Shown: positions 1 to 8,403, counted from the stretch's first letter. The stretch is DNA of 64,000 nucleotides from Aquabacter sp040049275 (GCF_040049275.1 NZ_JBDZDT010000003.1:372001-436000), one strand, 5' to 3'. Made by a program: numbers and translations. The notes: generated by a model from the letters alone, not told the origin.

Positions 1-171
1 CCGGACGAGCCGCTCTTCCTCGACGTGCCCGAGCCCAACGCGGCGGCGCGCGCCCTGGCGGAGGATGCGGGCCTTGCACCGGTGTTCGAGACGGCGCGCA
101 TGTACAAGGGCGAGGCGCCAGCCCTGCCGCTGGAGCGGATCTTCGGGATCACCAGTTTCGAACTGGGGTAG
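1..171 (+). CDS. GNAT family N-acetyltransferase, C-terminal fragment
   Basis: The reading frame is open from the first base and ends at a TAG at 169-171, so only the last 56 residues lie in the window. The tail reads ...MYKGEAPALPLERIFGITSFELG. An aromatic/Leu-rich ending of this type (LERIFG[IV]T[ST]FELG) is familiar from the second domain of two-domain GNAT acetyltransferases (Acetyltransf_18 type). The acetyl-CoA-binding domain is outside the window, so the substrate cannot be judged. The downstream TetR gene starts 81 bases later with its own operator, so the two are probably separate transcription units. The family is inferred from the C-terminal motif only. Confidence 0.6.
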   Translation, partial: PDEPLFLDVPEPNAAARALAEDAGLAPVFETARMYKGEAPALPLERIFGITSFELG

Positions 172-216
172 GCCCGTGACGGTCGCCACACCCTGCTATC
201 GACGGCGCCCCGCGCT

Positions 217-239
217 TCATGTAAGCACCTCTTACATGA
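217..239. promoter_or_regulatory. Palindromic operator upstream of tetR-type gene
   Basis: A perfect inverted repeat: TCATGTAAG, a 5-base spacer CACCT, then CTTACATGA. It ends 13 bases before the TetR-family start codon at 253, where an autoregulatory TetR operator is expected. Operators with TTACAT-type half sites are known for several TetR regulators. That the adjacent regulator binds here is inference. Confidence 0.65.
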
Positions 240-252
240 TCTGGTCCCGCTT

Positions 253-897
253 ATGAGCTGGTCGTCGAAACCCGGTGGAGAGGGCCCGCGCGGCTACCAC
301 CACGGCAATCTGAAGGAAGCGCTGGTCCGCGCTGCGCTCGAACTCATCGCGCAGAAGGGACCGGGCGGCTTCACCTTCGCCGAGGCGGCGCGCGTGGCCG
401 GCGTCAGCCCGGCAGCGCCCTATCGGCATTTCCGCGACCGCGACGAGCTGATGGCGGACGTGGCCCGGCGCGGCTTCGAGGCATTCGAAGAAGCGCTGCT
501 GCGCGCCTGGGACAATGGCCGGCCCGACCCCGTCACCGCTCTCGACCGGCTGGGCAAGGCCTATCTCACCTTTGCCCGCATGCAGTCCGCTTATTATGCC
601 GCCATGTTCGAGGCGAGCGTGCCGCTCGATGCCAGCCCGGAGATGCGCGCGGCCGGCGACCGCGCTTTCGGCGTGCTGCGCACCGCCGCCGAGGCCATCG
701 CCGCGACGCTGCCCGTCGCCTCCCGCCCCCCGGCCTTGATGATGGCCCTTCACATCTGGTCGCTCGCCCATGGCATCGCGGCCCTGTTCGCCCGCGGCGA
801 CGGCGCCCGAAGGTCCCTGCCCATGTCGCCGGAAGACCTGCTGGAAGCGGGCGTCCTTGTGTATCTGCAAGGGCTTGGCGCGCGGACGCAGGACTAG
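253..897 (+). CDS. TetR/AcrR family transcriptional regulator (WHG-domain type)
   Basis: This 214-residue protein has an N-terminal TetR helix-turn-helix at about residues 18-65 (ALELIAQKGPGGFTFAEAARVAGVSPAAPYRHF with the DELMADVA continuation). Its C-terminal ligand-binding domain resembles the TetR_C_33 / WHG class (segments YLTFARMQSAYYAAMFEA and MALHIWSLAHGIAALF). TetR proteins of this class are usually repressors. The ATG lies 13 bases downstream of a perfect 9-bp-arm palindrome, which fits autoregulation. The regulated target is unknown: the upstream gene is co-oriented and ends 80 bases before it, and the downstream DUF2852 gene has its own promoter and a different palindrome. Confidence 0.85.
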   Translation: MSWSSKPGGEGPRGYHHGNLKEALVRAALELIAQKGPGGFTFAEAARVAGVSPAAPYRHFRDRDELMADVARRGFEAFEEALLRAWDNGRPDPVTALDRLGKAYLTFARMQSAYYAAMFEASVPLDASPEMRAAGDRAFGVLRTAAEAIAATLPVASRPPALMMALHIWSLAHGIAALFARGDGARRSLPMSPEDLLEAGVLVYLQGLGARTQD

Positions 898-932
898 AAC
901 ATTCGCCGAGGGCGCTGTGATGTGGAATACGC

Positions 933-1043
933 CGTCATGCCCGGGCTTGTCCCGGGCATCCACGGCTATCCACCCGTACAGACCTCTCAGACCAGCACCC
1001 GGCGGCGCCCCGTGGATGGCCGGGACAAGCCCGGCCATGACGG
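933..1043. repeat. Family A intergenic palindromic repeat, copy 1
   Basis: About 110 bases with an outer CGTCATGCCCGGGCTTGTCCC arm and a matching GGGACAAGCCCGGCCATGACGG arm, separated by a spacer with the typical ATCCACG / CGTGGAT inner pair. The same element recurs at 1695, 21915, 33843, 40761, 40903, 51937 and 59331. The right end runs into a short T tract (CTTTTTGG), so this copy could also terminate transcription behind the TetR gene. Confidence 0.8.
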
Positions 1044-1107
1044 CTTTTTGGAGCCCTGGGCTGCGTTTCATCATCCATGAAATTTTCCGGCCGACAGCCC
1101 ACGCCGC

Positions 1108-1136
1108 TTGACAAGACGACGCACCGCTCATATCTA
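1108..1136 (+). promoter_or_regulatory. Sigma70-like promoter for DUF2852 gene
   Basis: A perfect TTGACA at 1108-1113, a 17-base spacer and a weak -10 TATCTA at 1131-1136. The predicted start of transcription overlaps the palindrome at 1141-1155, so this promoter may be repressed from that site. The -35 match is strong and the -10 is only partial. Confidence 0.5.
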
Positions 1137-1140
1137 TGTA

Positions 1141-1155
1141 AATGTTATTAACATT
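1141..1155. promoter_or_regulatory. Palindrome AATGTTA-T-TAACATT, putative operator
   Basis: A perfect 7+1+7 inverted repeat directly downstream of the TTGACA promoter and 18 bases before the GTG start of the DUF2852 gene. It is AT-rich in otherwise GC-rich DNA. It differs from the TetR operator at 217-239, so another regulator is expected. The binding protein is unknown. Confidence 0.45.
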
Positions 1156-1172
1156 CACTCTCGAGGACTGCC

Positions 1173-1610
1173 GTGCCTATTGTAGCGAAACTGGACGAAC
1201 TCGGGACTGGAGCCTGGATCGCGCTCGCTATCCTCGGCTTCGTCATCTGGTGGCCTGCGGGGCTTGCCCTGCTCGCCTTCACCATCTGGAGCGGGCGCTT
1301 GAGGGGTTGCAGCGGCCGCCACCACATGGCCCAGTGGCAGGACAAGATGGACCGCATGGGCGAGCGCATGGGCCGCCCCGGCGGCAACGGCTTCTGGGGT
1401 CCGCCTTCCAGCGGCAACCGGGCCTTCGACGAATACCGCACGGAAACGCTTCGGCGCCTGGAAGACGAGCAGCGTGAGTTCAAGGACTTCCTGCAGCGCC
1501 TTCGCATGGCCAAGGACAAGGCCGAGTTCGACCAGTTCATGGCCGAGCGCCGCCGCGGCAACGGCAATGGCGGGCAGACCCCGCCGGAGCCCAACGCGCC
1601 GCAGTCCTGA
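1173..1610 (+). CDS. DUF2852 domain membrane protein
   Basis: A 145-residue protein that starts at GTG with a GAGGA ribosome-binding site 5 bases upstream. One hydrophobic helix at about residues 12-38 (GAWIALAILGFVIWWPAGLALLAF) is followed by a hydrophilic segment with WGPPSSGNRAFDEYRTETLRRLEDEQ and a coiled, charged stretch FKDFLQRLRMAKDKAEFDQFM. This layout matches DUF2852, a Rhizobiales-centred family of unknown function predicted to sit in the inner membrane. The gene is monocistronic, with its own promoter and operator-like palindrome upstream and a strong intrinsic terminator downstream. Confidence 0.85.
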   Translation: MPIVAKLDELGTGAWIALAILGFVIWWPAGLALLAFTIWSGRLRGCSGRHHMAQWQDKMDRMGERMGRPGGNGFWGPPSSGNRAFDEYRTETLRRLEDEQREFKDFLQRLRMAKDKAEFDQFMAERRRGNGNGGQTPPEPNAPQS

Positions 1611-1633
1611 ATTCCGTAGCACTCTGAATGAAG

Positions 1634-1670
1634 AAGCCGCCGCCCCAACGGGCGGCGGCTTTTCTTTTGC
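1634..1670 (+). terminator. Rho-independent terminator of DUF2852 gene
   Basis: A 12-bp stem with AAGCCGCCGCCC at 1634-1645, a CAAC loop, then GGGCGGCGGCTT to 1661, continuing into TTCTTTTGC. It lies 24 bases beyond the stop codon of the DUF2852 gene. Confidence 0.9.
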
Positions 1671-1694
1671 GACGACCCTCTCCCCAAAAGCCAG

Positions 1695-1790
1695 CGTCAT
1701 CCCCGGACTTGATCCGGGGATCCACGGCCCTCCCTTAGCCCCGCCCCAGCGGAGCCTCGTGGATGCCCGGGTCAAGCCCGGGCATGACGG
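1695..1790. repeat. Family A palindromic repeat, copy 2
   Basis: The arms CGTCATCCCCGGACTTGATCC and GGTCAAGCCCGGGCATGACGG enclose ATCCACGG ... CGTGGATGCC. It lies in the 345-base gap between the DUF2852 terminator and the convergent end of the indolepyruvate oxidoreductase gene, directly beside a family B element. Confidence 0.8.
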
Positions 1791-1809
1791 TCGCGCGAGG
1801 TGGAATAGG

Positions 1810-1930
1810 CCCCCTCTCTCGCTTGCTTGGGAGGGCTGGGGAGGGGGCACGTGAAGCAGTGGAGAGCCTTTCGCAGGCTTACACCCGGCCCTTTCCCCCT
1901 CCCTGACCCTCCCCCGCAAGCGGGGGAGGG
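1810..1930. repeat. Family B C/T-rich palindromic repeat, copy 1
   Basis: The left arm CCCCTCTCTCGCTTG...GGGAGGGCTGGGGAGGGGG is complementary to the right arm CCCCCTCCCTGACCCTCCCCCGCAAGCGGGGGAGGG. Together with family A copy 2 it fills the gap between the convergent genes at 1610 and 1956. No gene is visible in this gap. Confidence 0.75.
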
Positions 1931-1955
1931 AATCAAAAATGGAGAGAGGGAAACC

Positions 1956-4900
1956 CTACTCCGCCGCCTGGGCCGGCAATTCCGGCGGGGCGCGGAAGCG
2001 AACCAGAAGATCGGCTTCCTCCGCCTTGGCCGCCTCCAGATGGCGGGCCTTCACCGGACCATAGCCGCGGATCTTCTCGGGGATGGAGGCGAGCGCCACG
2101 GCATAAGCGTGGTTCGCAAGGCTCAGCGCGCCCAGAAGCTCCTCTACCAAAGCCTCATAGTCCGCAATCAGCGCCCGCTCCAGCCGCCGCTCCGCCGACC
2201 AGCCGAAGACATCGAACGGCGTGCCGCGCAACCCCTTCAGGCGGGCGAGGAGGGCAAAACCCTTCATCATGCGCGGGCCGAACCGCATCTTCTTCGGCTC
2301 GCCGGTCACCGGGTCCTTGCGGGCGAGCAGCGGCGGGGCGAGGTGGAATTCGTAGGAGAGGTCGCCCTCGAACGCCGCCTCCACCTGCTTCTGGAACTCA
2401 CCATCCGCATAGAGCCGCGCCACCTCATACTCGTCCTTATAGGCCATGAGCTTGTGGAGGTTTTTCGCCACGGCTTCCGTGAGCCCCGAGCGCCCCGCGG
2501 CGCGCTTGCCCTCCACTGCGCGCACCTTCTCCACCAGGGTCCGATAGCGCCCCGCGTAAGACGCGTTCTGATAGGCCGTGAGGTAAGCGACGCGGCGGGC
2601 AATCACCTCGTCGAGCGACTGCGAGAGCACCCGCGCATCGGTGGCCGCCTTGGACGGGCCGATCATGGCTTCCACGCGGGCGGGATCATGGGCGGCGCGG
2701 CGGCCCCACAGGAAGGCCGCCTGGTTCATAGACACCGCCTCGCCGTTCAGCTCCAGGGCCTTTAGGATGGCCTCGGCGGAGAGCGGCAGGGCGCCGAACT
2801 GGTAGGCATAGCCCACCATGAAGATGTTCTGCGCCAGCGAGTTGCCGAACAGCGCCGCGGCCAGCCGGCTCGCCTCGATGAGGTGGGTGTTCTCCGCGCC
2901 CACCGCCTGGGAGATGGTGCGCTTCAGGCGCTCGGTGGGCAGGGAATAATCGGCGTTGCGGGTGAAGTCGCCGGGCAGCACCTCATGGGTGTTCACCACC
3001 ACGATGCTCTTGCCCGGCTTCACCGCCGCCAGCACCTTCTTGGTGCCCGCCACCACGATGTCCCCGCCCAGCACCAGGTCGGCGCCCCGCGCCGGGATGC
3101 GGATGGCGTGGATGTCCTCCGGCTTCCGGGCGAGGCGGATATGGCTGTAGACCGCGCCGCCCTTCTGGGCGAGCCCGGCCATGTCGATCATGCCGCACGC
3201 CTTGCCTTCCAGGTGCGCGGCCATGCCGAGAATGGCGCCGATGGTGACGACCCCCGTGCCGCCGATGCCCGTGGCGATGATGCCGTAAGTTCCCTCGATC
3301 TCGGGATGCGCGGGCTCGGGCAGCTCGCCCCAGTTATCCGCCCCCCCGGCCACGCCCGCGCTCTTGCGCGGCTTCGCCCCGTGCACGGTGACGAAGGACG
3401 GGCAGAAGCCGTTCACGCAGGAAAAGTCCTTGTTGCAGGAGGACTGGTCGATCTCCCGCTTGCGGCCCCATTCGGTCTCCAGCGGCTGCACGGAGACGCA
3501 GTTGGACTTCACGCCGCAATCGCCGCAGCCCTCGCAGACCCGCTCATTGATGATCACCCGCTTGTCCGGGTCCGGATACTGGCCGCGCTTGCGGCGGCGC
3601 CGCTTCTCGGAGGCGCAGGTCTGGTCGTAGATGAGCACGGTGACGCCAGGGATGGCAGCAAGCTCGCGCTGCACGCTCTCCAGTTCGTCCCGGTGGTGGA
3701 TGGTGAGGCCGGCGGGCCAATGGATGCCGGCGGCATATTTCTCCGGCTCGTCGGTGACCACCACCACCCGCTCCACGCCTTCCGCCGCCACCTGGGCCGC
3801 GATGACGGGCACGGTGAGGTTGCCCTCATGGTGCTGGCCGCCGGTCATGGCGACGGCATCGTTGAACAGGATCTTGTAGGTGACGTTCACCTTCGCCGCC
3901 AGGGAGGCGCGAATGGCGAGATAGCCGGAATGGTTATAGGTGCCGTCGCCCAGATTCTGGAACACGTGGGGGCGGTTGGAGAACGGCGCCTCGCCGATCC
4001 AGTTGGCGCCCTCCCCGCCCATCTGGGTGAAGCCGGTGGTCTCCCGGTCCATCCACTGCACCATGTAATGGCAGCCGATGCCGGCATAGGCGCGCATGCC
4101 CTCGGGCACGCGGGTGGAGGTGTTGTGCGGGCAGCCGGAGCAGAAATAGGGGATGCGGGTCGCCACATCGGCCGTCATGGCGAGCACGCGCTGCGCCTCT
4201 TCGAGCTCGGCGACGCGGGCGGCGATATCAGGGATGTCGCCATAGGCGAGCAGCCGCTTGCCAAGCTGGATGGCGATGTCGTTGGGATCGAGGGCGCCCT
4301 TCACGGGGAACAGCCAGCGCCCCTCCTCATCCTTCTTGCCGATGCAGACGGGCTGGTTCGCGGTGCCATAAAGCTCCTCGCGCACCTGCACCTCGATGAG
4401 GGAACGCTTCTCCTCCACCACCATGATGAGGTCGAGGCCGCGGGCGAATTCCCTGAGGCCGTTGGTCTCCAGCGGCCAGGGGCAGGCCACCTTCCAGATG
4501 CGCAGGCCGAGATCGTTGGCGCGCACCTCGTCGATGCCCAGCTCGTCCAAGGCGAGGCGCACATCCAGATAGCTCTTGCCCACGGTGGCGATGCCAATGC
4601 GCGGGCGCGGGCCGCCGGACGTGATGAAGCGGTTGAGATTGTTGGCCCGCAGGAAGGCGAGGATGGCGTCGCGCTTATATTCCTGGAGCCGCTCCTCCTG
4701 GGCGAGGGCGGTGTCGCCGAGGCGGATGTTGAGCCCGCCGGGCGGCATGGTGAAATCGGTGACGGGGGCGATGCGCACCCGCTCCACCCACCCGTCCACG
4801 ATGCCGGTGGATTCGATGGTGTCCTTCACTGCCTTGAGGCCCACCCAGGCGCCGGAGAAGCGCGAGAGCGCCCAGCCGTACAGGCCGTAATCGATGATCT

Positions 4901-5432
4901 CCTGGACGCCCGCCGGGTTCAGCACCGGGATCATCACGTCCACGAAATGGAATTCGCTCTGGTGGGCGGTGGTGGAGCTTTCGCAGGTATGGTCATCGCC
5001 CATGAGGGCGAGCACGCCGCCATGCTTCGAGGTGCCGGCATTGTTGGCGTGGCGGAACACGTCGCCAGAGCGGTCGACGCCCGGCCCCTTGCCGTACCAG
5101 ATGCCGAACACGCCGTCATAGCGCCCCTCCCCCCGCAGTTCCGCCTGCTGGGAGCCCCACAAGGCGGTGGCGGCGAGGTCCTCGTTGAGGCCGCTCTGGA
5201 ACAGGATGTCGTTGGCCTTCAGCAGTTTTGCGGCGCGGCCGAACTGCTGGTCGAGCCCGCCGAGGGGCGAGCCGCGATAGCCGGTGACATAGCCTGCCGT
5301 ATTGAGCCCGGCGCGCCGATCCCGTTCCTTCTGCATCAAGGTGAGGCGCACGAGGGCCTGTGTGCCCGAAACGAAGACCTGGTTCGTGTCGAGATCGTAT
5401 TTGTCGTCGAGGGAGACCGGCTTCAGTCCCAT
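1956..5432 (-). CDS. Indolepyruvate ferredoxin oxidoreductase family protein (fused alpha/beta/gamma)
   Basis: This 1158-residue fused 2-oxoacid:acceptor oxidoreductase is predicted to convert indolepyruvate and other aryl-pyruvates to the acyl-CoA, passing electrons to ferredoxin or a related carrier. In order it has an N-terminal pyrimidine-binding region (YVTGYRGSPLGGLD near residue 50), a cysteine motif CSGCPHN near 430, and a TPP-binding core (GGEGANWIGEAPF, LGDGTYNHSGYLAIRAS). An Fe-S segment VCEGCGDCGVKSNC lies near 630 with more cysteines at SSCNKDFSCVNGFCP. The C-terminal gamma domain starts with GIGGTGVVTIGAILGMAAHLEG near 727. The length fits the large bacterial single-chain form rather than the archaeal iorA/iorB pair. 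A GGGAGG site precedes the ATG. The gene stands alone, and the next minus-strand gene upstream stops 165 bases away. Confidence 0.9.
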   Translation of the reverse strand: MGLKPVSLDDKYDLDTNQVFVSGTQALVRLTLMQKERDRRAGLNTAGYVTGYRGSPLGGLDQQFGRAAKLLKANDILFQSGLNEDLAATALWGSQQAELRGEGRYDGVFGIWYGKGPGVDRSGDVFRHANNAGTSKHGGVLALMGDDHTCESSTTAHQSEFHFVDVMIPVLNPAGVQEIIDYGLYGWALSRFSGAWVGLKAVKDTIESTGIVDGWVERVRIAPVTDFTMPPGGLNIRLGDTALAQEERLQEYKRDAILAFLRANNLNRFITSGGPRPRIGIATVGKSYLDVRLALDELGIDEVRANDLGLRIWKVACPWPLETNGLREFARGLDLIMVVEEKRSLIEVQVREELYGTANQPVCIGKKDEEGRWLFPVKGALDPNDIAIQLGKRLLAYGDIPDIAARVAELEEAQRVLAMTADVATRIPYFCSGCPHNTSTRVPEGMRAYAGIGCHYMVQWMDRETTGFTQMGGEGANWIGEAPFSNRPHVFQNLGDGTYNHSGYLAIRASLAAKVNVTYKILFNDAVAMTGGQHHEGNLTVPVIAAQVAAEGVERVVVVTDEPEKYAAGIHWPAGLTIHHRDELESVQRELAAIPGVTVLIYDQTCASEKRRRRKRGQYPDPDKRVIINERVCEGCGDCGVKSNCVSVQPLETEWGRKREIDQSSCNKDFSCVNGFCPSFVTVHGAKPRKSAGVAGGADNWGELPEPAHPEIEGTYGIIATGIGGTGVVTIGAILGMAAHLEGKACGMIDMAGLAQKGGAVYSHIRLARKPEDIHAIRIPARGADLVLGGDIVVAGTKKVLAAVKPGKSIVVVNTHEVLPGDFTRNADYSLPTERLKRTISQAVGAENTHLIEASRLAAALFGNSLAQNIFMVGYAYQFGALPLSAEAILKALELNGEAVSMNQAAFLWGRRAAHDPARVEAMIGPSKAATDARVLSQSLDEVIARRVAYLTAYQNASYAGRYRTLVEKVRAVEGKRAAGRSGLTEAVAKNLHKLMAYKDEYEVARLYADGEFQKQVEAAFEGDLSYEFHLAPPLLARKDPVTGEPKKMRFGPRMMKGFALLARLKGLRGTPFDVFGWSAERRLERALIADYEALVEELLGALSLANHAYAVALASIPEKIRGYGPVKARHLEAAKAEEADLLVRFRAPPELPAQAAE

Positions 5433-5597
5433 GGGACGCCTCCCGGGCGCTTAGCGCGAGCTTAGATCAACTCCAGTCAGGCTGACACGGAGTGTCGCAC
5501 CCTGCAATTTCGTTGTTTGAAACGATTATGAAAGGAAATTGCCGCCAAAGCGTGCACGGCGCATTTAAGTGCAATGCAGCAGGAAATGCTGCGCTGC

Positions 5598-6599
5598 TCA
5601 GCCCGGAAGCAGGCGCTCGCTGGCGAGATAGCCGGTCAGCAATGCAAGGCCGAAGCCGCAGACCATGAGGGCGGCGAGAAGCTCCACGCCGATCACAAGC
5701 AGCGTCCCGCGCCCGCTGGAGAGCGCCGCGAGCCGCACCGCGAGCCGCTTGCCATAGACCGCCAGGATGGCGATGGCCGAGACGGTGATGGCGGTGCCCA
5801 CCCCCATGGCGAAGGTGGCGGCGACCCCGCTCCAGAGCACGCCCTGGGAGAGCGCGAAGGTGAGCACCAGGATCGCCCCCGAGCACGGCCGCGCCCCGGC
5901 GGAGACCACCGCCACGGCCGCCCGCCGCAAGCCGCCCTTGCCATCCAGCAGATGCGGGTCGGGGGCATGCTTGTCGATGCAGCCGCAGTCCGGCCCGTGC
6001 ACATGCCCGCCCGGCACCGGCTTGCCCAGGGCCACGGCGAGGAAGGTGCGGCCCTTCCGGAAGGCGAGCCACGCGCCGAACACGGCGATCCCGCCATAAG
6101 CGGCGATCTCGATCATGTTCATGGCGTTCGCCATGGTGAGCGCCGTCGCCCCGAGCGCGATAGCGAGCGCGCCCACGAACAGGATGGCCGCCAGCGACTG
6201 CACCAAAGCAGAGGCGAAGGCGAGGCCGATGCCGCGCCGGAGCGTGCCGCCATCCGCCAGGAGATAAGAGGAGATCACCGCCTTGCCGTGGCCCGGCCCC
6301 GCCGCGTGGAACACCCCATAGGCAAAGGACAGGCCGGCAAGGAGGCCGAAGGCGTGCCCGTCCGCCTTGGCGGCCTTCACCGCCTGGATGAGGGCGCGGT
6401 AGAATTCACTCTGCTTTGCCAGCAGGAAGCCGGTGACCCCGCCCGGCCCTGCCGCTGCAGAGCCCATGCCGAAGGGCGTCGCCTTGGGCCCGGCCTGTCC
6501 GAATGCCTGCGCCAGCGCACCGTCCGGCAGCAGCACCAAGGCGAGCACGGCGAGCGCCGCGCATGCGCCCGCGCGCCAGCCCAATGCCCTCACGGGCAC
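5598..6599 (-). CDS. NicO/RcnA-type nickel/cobalt transporter
   Basis: A 333-residue inner-membrane protein with an N-terminal signal-like helix and about six further hydrophobic segments. Family hallmarks are HAAGPGHGKAVISSYLL after the first helix, RPCSGAILVLTFAL late in the protein, and a His/Cys-rich cytosolic loop (GGHVHGPDCGCIDKHAPDPH) that could hold metal. NicO proteins export or import Ni2+/Co2+. Pairing with the periplasmic DUF1007 protein is typical of this COG2215-like group. The start is GTG at 6599, overlapping the end of the DUF1007 gene by 10 bases, so the two are translationally coupled. The direction of transport is not decidable from sequence. Confidence 0.85.
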   Translation of the reverse strand: MPVRALGWRAGACAALAVLALVLLPDGALAQAFGQAGPKATPFGMGSAAAGPGGVTGFLLAKQSEFYRALIQAVKAAKADGHAFGLLAGLSFAYGVFHAAGPGHGKAVISSYLLADGGTLRRGIGLAFASALVQSLAAILFVGALAIALGATALTMANAMNMIEIAAYGGIAVFGAWLAFRKGRTFLAVALGKPVPGGHVHGPDCGCIDKHAPDPHLLDGKGGLRRAAVAVVSAGARPCSGAILVLTFALSQGVLWSGVAATFAMGVGTAITVSAIAILAVYGKRLAVRLAALSSGRGTLLVIGVELLAALMVCGFGLALLTGYLASERLLPG

Positions 6600-7231
6600 T
6601 TCACCTGGATCTTGTCGGCATATTGCGCGCCGTAATTGGCGGAGGCCGAAGGGTCGGAGAAGAAGGCCTCGCTGAGCTGCATGGTCTGCGGCTGGTCCGG
6701 CGTGATCACCTGGAAAGTGCAGCCCGCCGGCGCCCCGGAGAGGCTCACCGTGTCCTTCTCCGCGAATTCGAAGGAGACGAAATAGCTGGGGTCGTAAATG
6801 TCGAAGGTCATGGTGCCCTTGGCGGGCACAGGCTTTACCAGCGGCAGGATGAAGTGCAGCGTCAGCGCATCATTCTCGAAGGTCAGCGAATAGTCCGTGG
6901 GGTCCTTGAACACCATCGCCGCCTTCGCCGTCTTCCCCTTCACGAAGTAATCATATTCCTTCAGCGAGGTGACGTTCACCTCGGCCAGCGGCTTCAGCAC
7001 GCTGTCGGGATAGGAGCCGTCCTTGTTGCGCTCCAGGCCCTGGAGCGCAAAAGCGGTGAAGGCCTCGTCGAAGGTCCAGTCCTGCTTCAGGCCGGTGACC
7101 GTGCCGTCGGGCGCATAGATCACCTGGGTCTTCATGGTCACCCAGACATGCGGATGCGCGAGTGCGCTCCCGGCGGCACTGAGGAGCACCAGGGCGGCAC
7201 CGAAGAGACGGGTCGCGAATCGAAAAGCCAT
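6590..7231 (-). CDS. DUF1007 periplasmic metal-handling protein
   Basis: This 213-residue secreted protein has a clear signal peptide (residues 1-25, FATRLFGAALVLLSAAGSALA). Cleavage would leave HPHVWV at the mature N-terminus, a signature of DUF1007 and a plausible metal-binding amino terminus. The rest reads as a beta-rich periplasmic domain (YDPSYFVSFEF, GCTFQVITPDQP). DUF1007 proteins accompany NicO-family nickel/cobalt transporters and, as inference, deliver or accept metal. It is the first gene of a two-gene operon, and its last 10 bases overlap the transporter start. Confidence 0.85.
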   Translation of the reverse strand: MAFRFATRLFGAALVLLSAAGSALAHPHVWVTMKTQVIYAPDGTVTGLKQDWTFDEAFTAFALQGLERNKDGSYPDSVLKPLAEVNVTSLKEYDYFVKGKTAKAAMVFKDPTDYSLTFENDALTLHFILPLVKPVPAKGTMTFDIYDPSYFVSFEFAEKDTVSLSGAPAGCTFQVITPDQPQTMQLSEAFFSDPSASANYGAQYADKIQVKCP

Positions 7232-7316
7232 GGGCCCTCACCGTTGCATGATGAGACGTCGCCCGCGAGTTCGGCGGAATGGTGGCGGAGGCGGCCCTGC
7301 CGAAGCGTCGCGCCGC

Positions 7317-8249
7317 TCACAAACCCATCAGCGAGAAAGCCACCTTGCTGACCTCGCTGTCGGCATGGGCAAGGCGTTCGGGCTCTTGGAAGTGGTTCGC
7401 GTCGAACACCACCTTGCGCCCGGCGAGCCGCCCCATCCCCGCCAGCGCGTCCGCGAAGACGTGGGATTGCCGCTTGAATTCGGGGCTGTCCTCGTCGGCC
7501 GTGAGCACCGCGATGGGGCAGGTGATCCGGCTGAGATGGCGCATGGGGCTGAACTCGGCCTCTTCCTCGGGTGTGATGTGGAGGAACGTGCTGCGCGAGG
7601 AGATGAGCACCGGGTAGAGATCGTACATGCCGCTCATGAGCATGGCGCCCTTGATGGCATCCCTGGGCAGGCCGCGCTGTGTCCAGTCCGTGATGAGGAC
7701 GCAGGCCGCCAGATGTGCGCCGGAAGAATGGGCGGAAAGGAAGACGCGGTCCGGGTCGCCCCCGAAGCTCTCGGCATTGCGCACGGTCCATTCCAGCGCG
7801 CGGCGGCAATTCTCCACCATGTCCGGCAGGCGGAGCGTCTTCAGGCTGCCAAAATCCGGCGCCAGCCACGCAGCGCCTCGCCCCACGAAGGTCGGCGCAG
7901 GATAGGAGGCGTCCTCCCGCGTGTTGCGGGTCCACGCGCCGCCATGGATGAACACCATGACCGGCGCCTTCTTCGCGCCGGGCGGCACGAAGATGTCCAT
8001 GAGGTCGGCATCGCTGTTGCCGTAGCGCTCGGTGCGGGGCGGCATCTTCCGGCGCACCGCCGCGCTGTTCACGCCGTCCTGCGCTTCCAGTTCCGCCATC
8101 TGCGGCGCCCAGAAGGACTGGTCATAGGCCTTGTCGATCTGCTCCTGGCTGTAATTCAGGAAGACCGGGCGTGCGTCTGCGGCCATGGCGCGGGTCCCGT
8201 AAGCGAGCGGCAGCGTCCCGGTGGCCGCCAGAAATGACCTGCGATGCAT
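7317..8249 (-). CDS. Alpha/beta hydrolase (esterase / kynurenine formamidase-like), Tat-exported
   Basis: A 310-residue hydrolase. I place the start at the ATG at 8249 (MHRRSFLAATG) with AAGG 8 bases upstream; an in-frame TTG 15 bases earlier is less likely. The N-terminus carries a twin-arginine motif RRSFLAA followed by a hydrophobic stretch and AMA, which suggests Tat export. Catalytic features are the oxyanion-hole motif HGGAW, the nucleophile elbow SAHSSGAH, an acid in LTADEDSPEF and a His in DANHFQEPE. This layout matches the BD-FAE / kynurenine formamidase-like carboxylesterases. The substrate is unknown, and no tryptophan-catabolism gene other than the indolepyruvate oxidoreductase is near. 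Confidence 0.8.
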   Translation of the reverse strand: MHRRSFLAATGTLPLAYGTRAMAADARPVFLNYSQEQIDKAYDQSFWAPQMAELEAQDGVNSAAVRRKMPPRTERYGNSDADLMDIFVPPGAKKAPVMVFIHGGAWTRNTREDASYPAPTFVGRGAAWLAPDFGSLKTLRLPDMVENCRRALEWTVRNAESFGGDPDRVFLSAHSSGAHLAACVLITDWTQRGLPRDAIKGAMLMSGMYDLYPVLISSRSTFLHITPEEEAEFSPMRHLSRITCPIAVLTADEDSPEFKRQSHVFADALAGMGRLAGRKVVFDANHFQEPERLAHADSEVSKVAFSLMGL

Positions 8250-8403
8250 GGGAGGAGCCTTCAAGGTTCGTTCGGCGACCGCAAGGTCGCTCAGTCCTGC
8301 CCCAGCGCCAAGTGCTTATGCGCTTGCCCATGGACCCGCGCGAGATGCGGGCGGAGGGCCGGCGCGGTCCTGGTGGACGCCTTTGACGCCCGAGGGGCGC
8401 GGA

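Noticed and set aside
1615..1630. TAGCACTCTGAA near 1617 as half of a CIRCE element
   Set aside because: There is no matching GAGTGCTAA arm at 9 bases, and it lies at a gene end rather than in front of a chaperone gene.
2883..5465. 860-codon open frame on the plus strand opposite the indolepyruvate oxidoreductase gene
   Set aside because: It is an antisense shadow caused by GC-rich third positions; its translation is low-complexity His/Ala/Gly-rich without domain motifs, while the minus strand encodes a complete enzyme.
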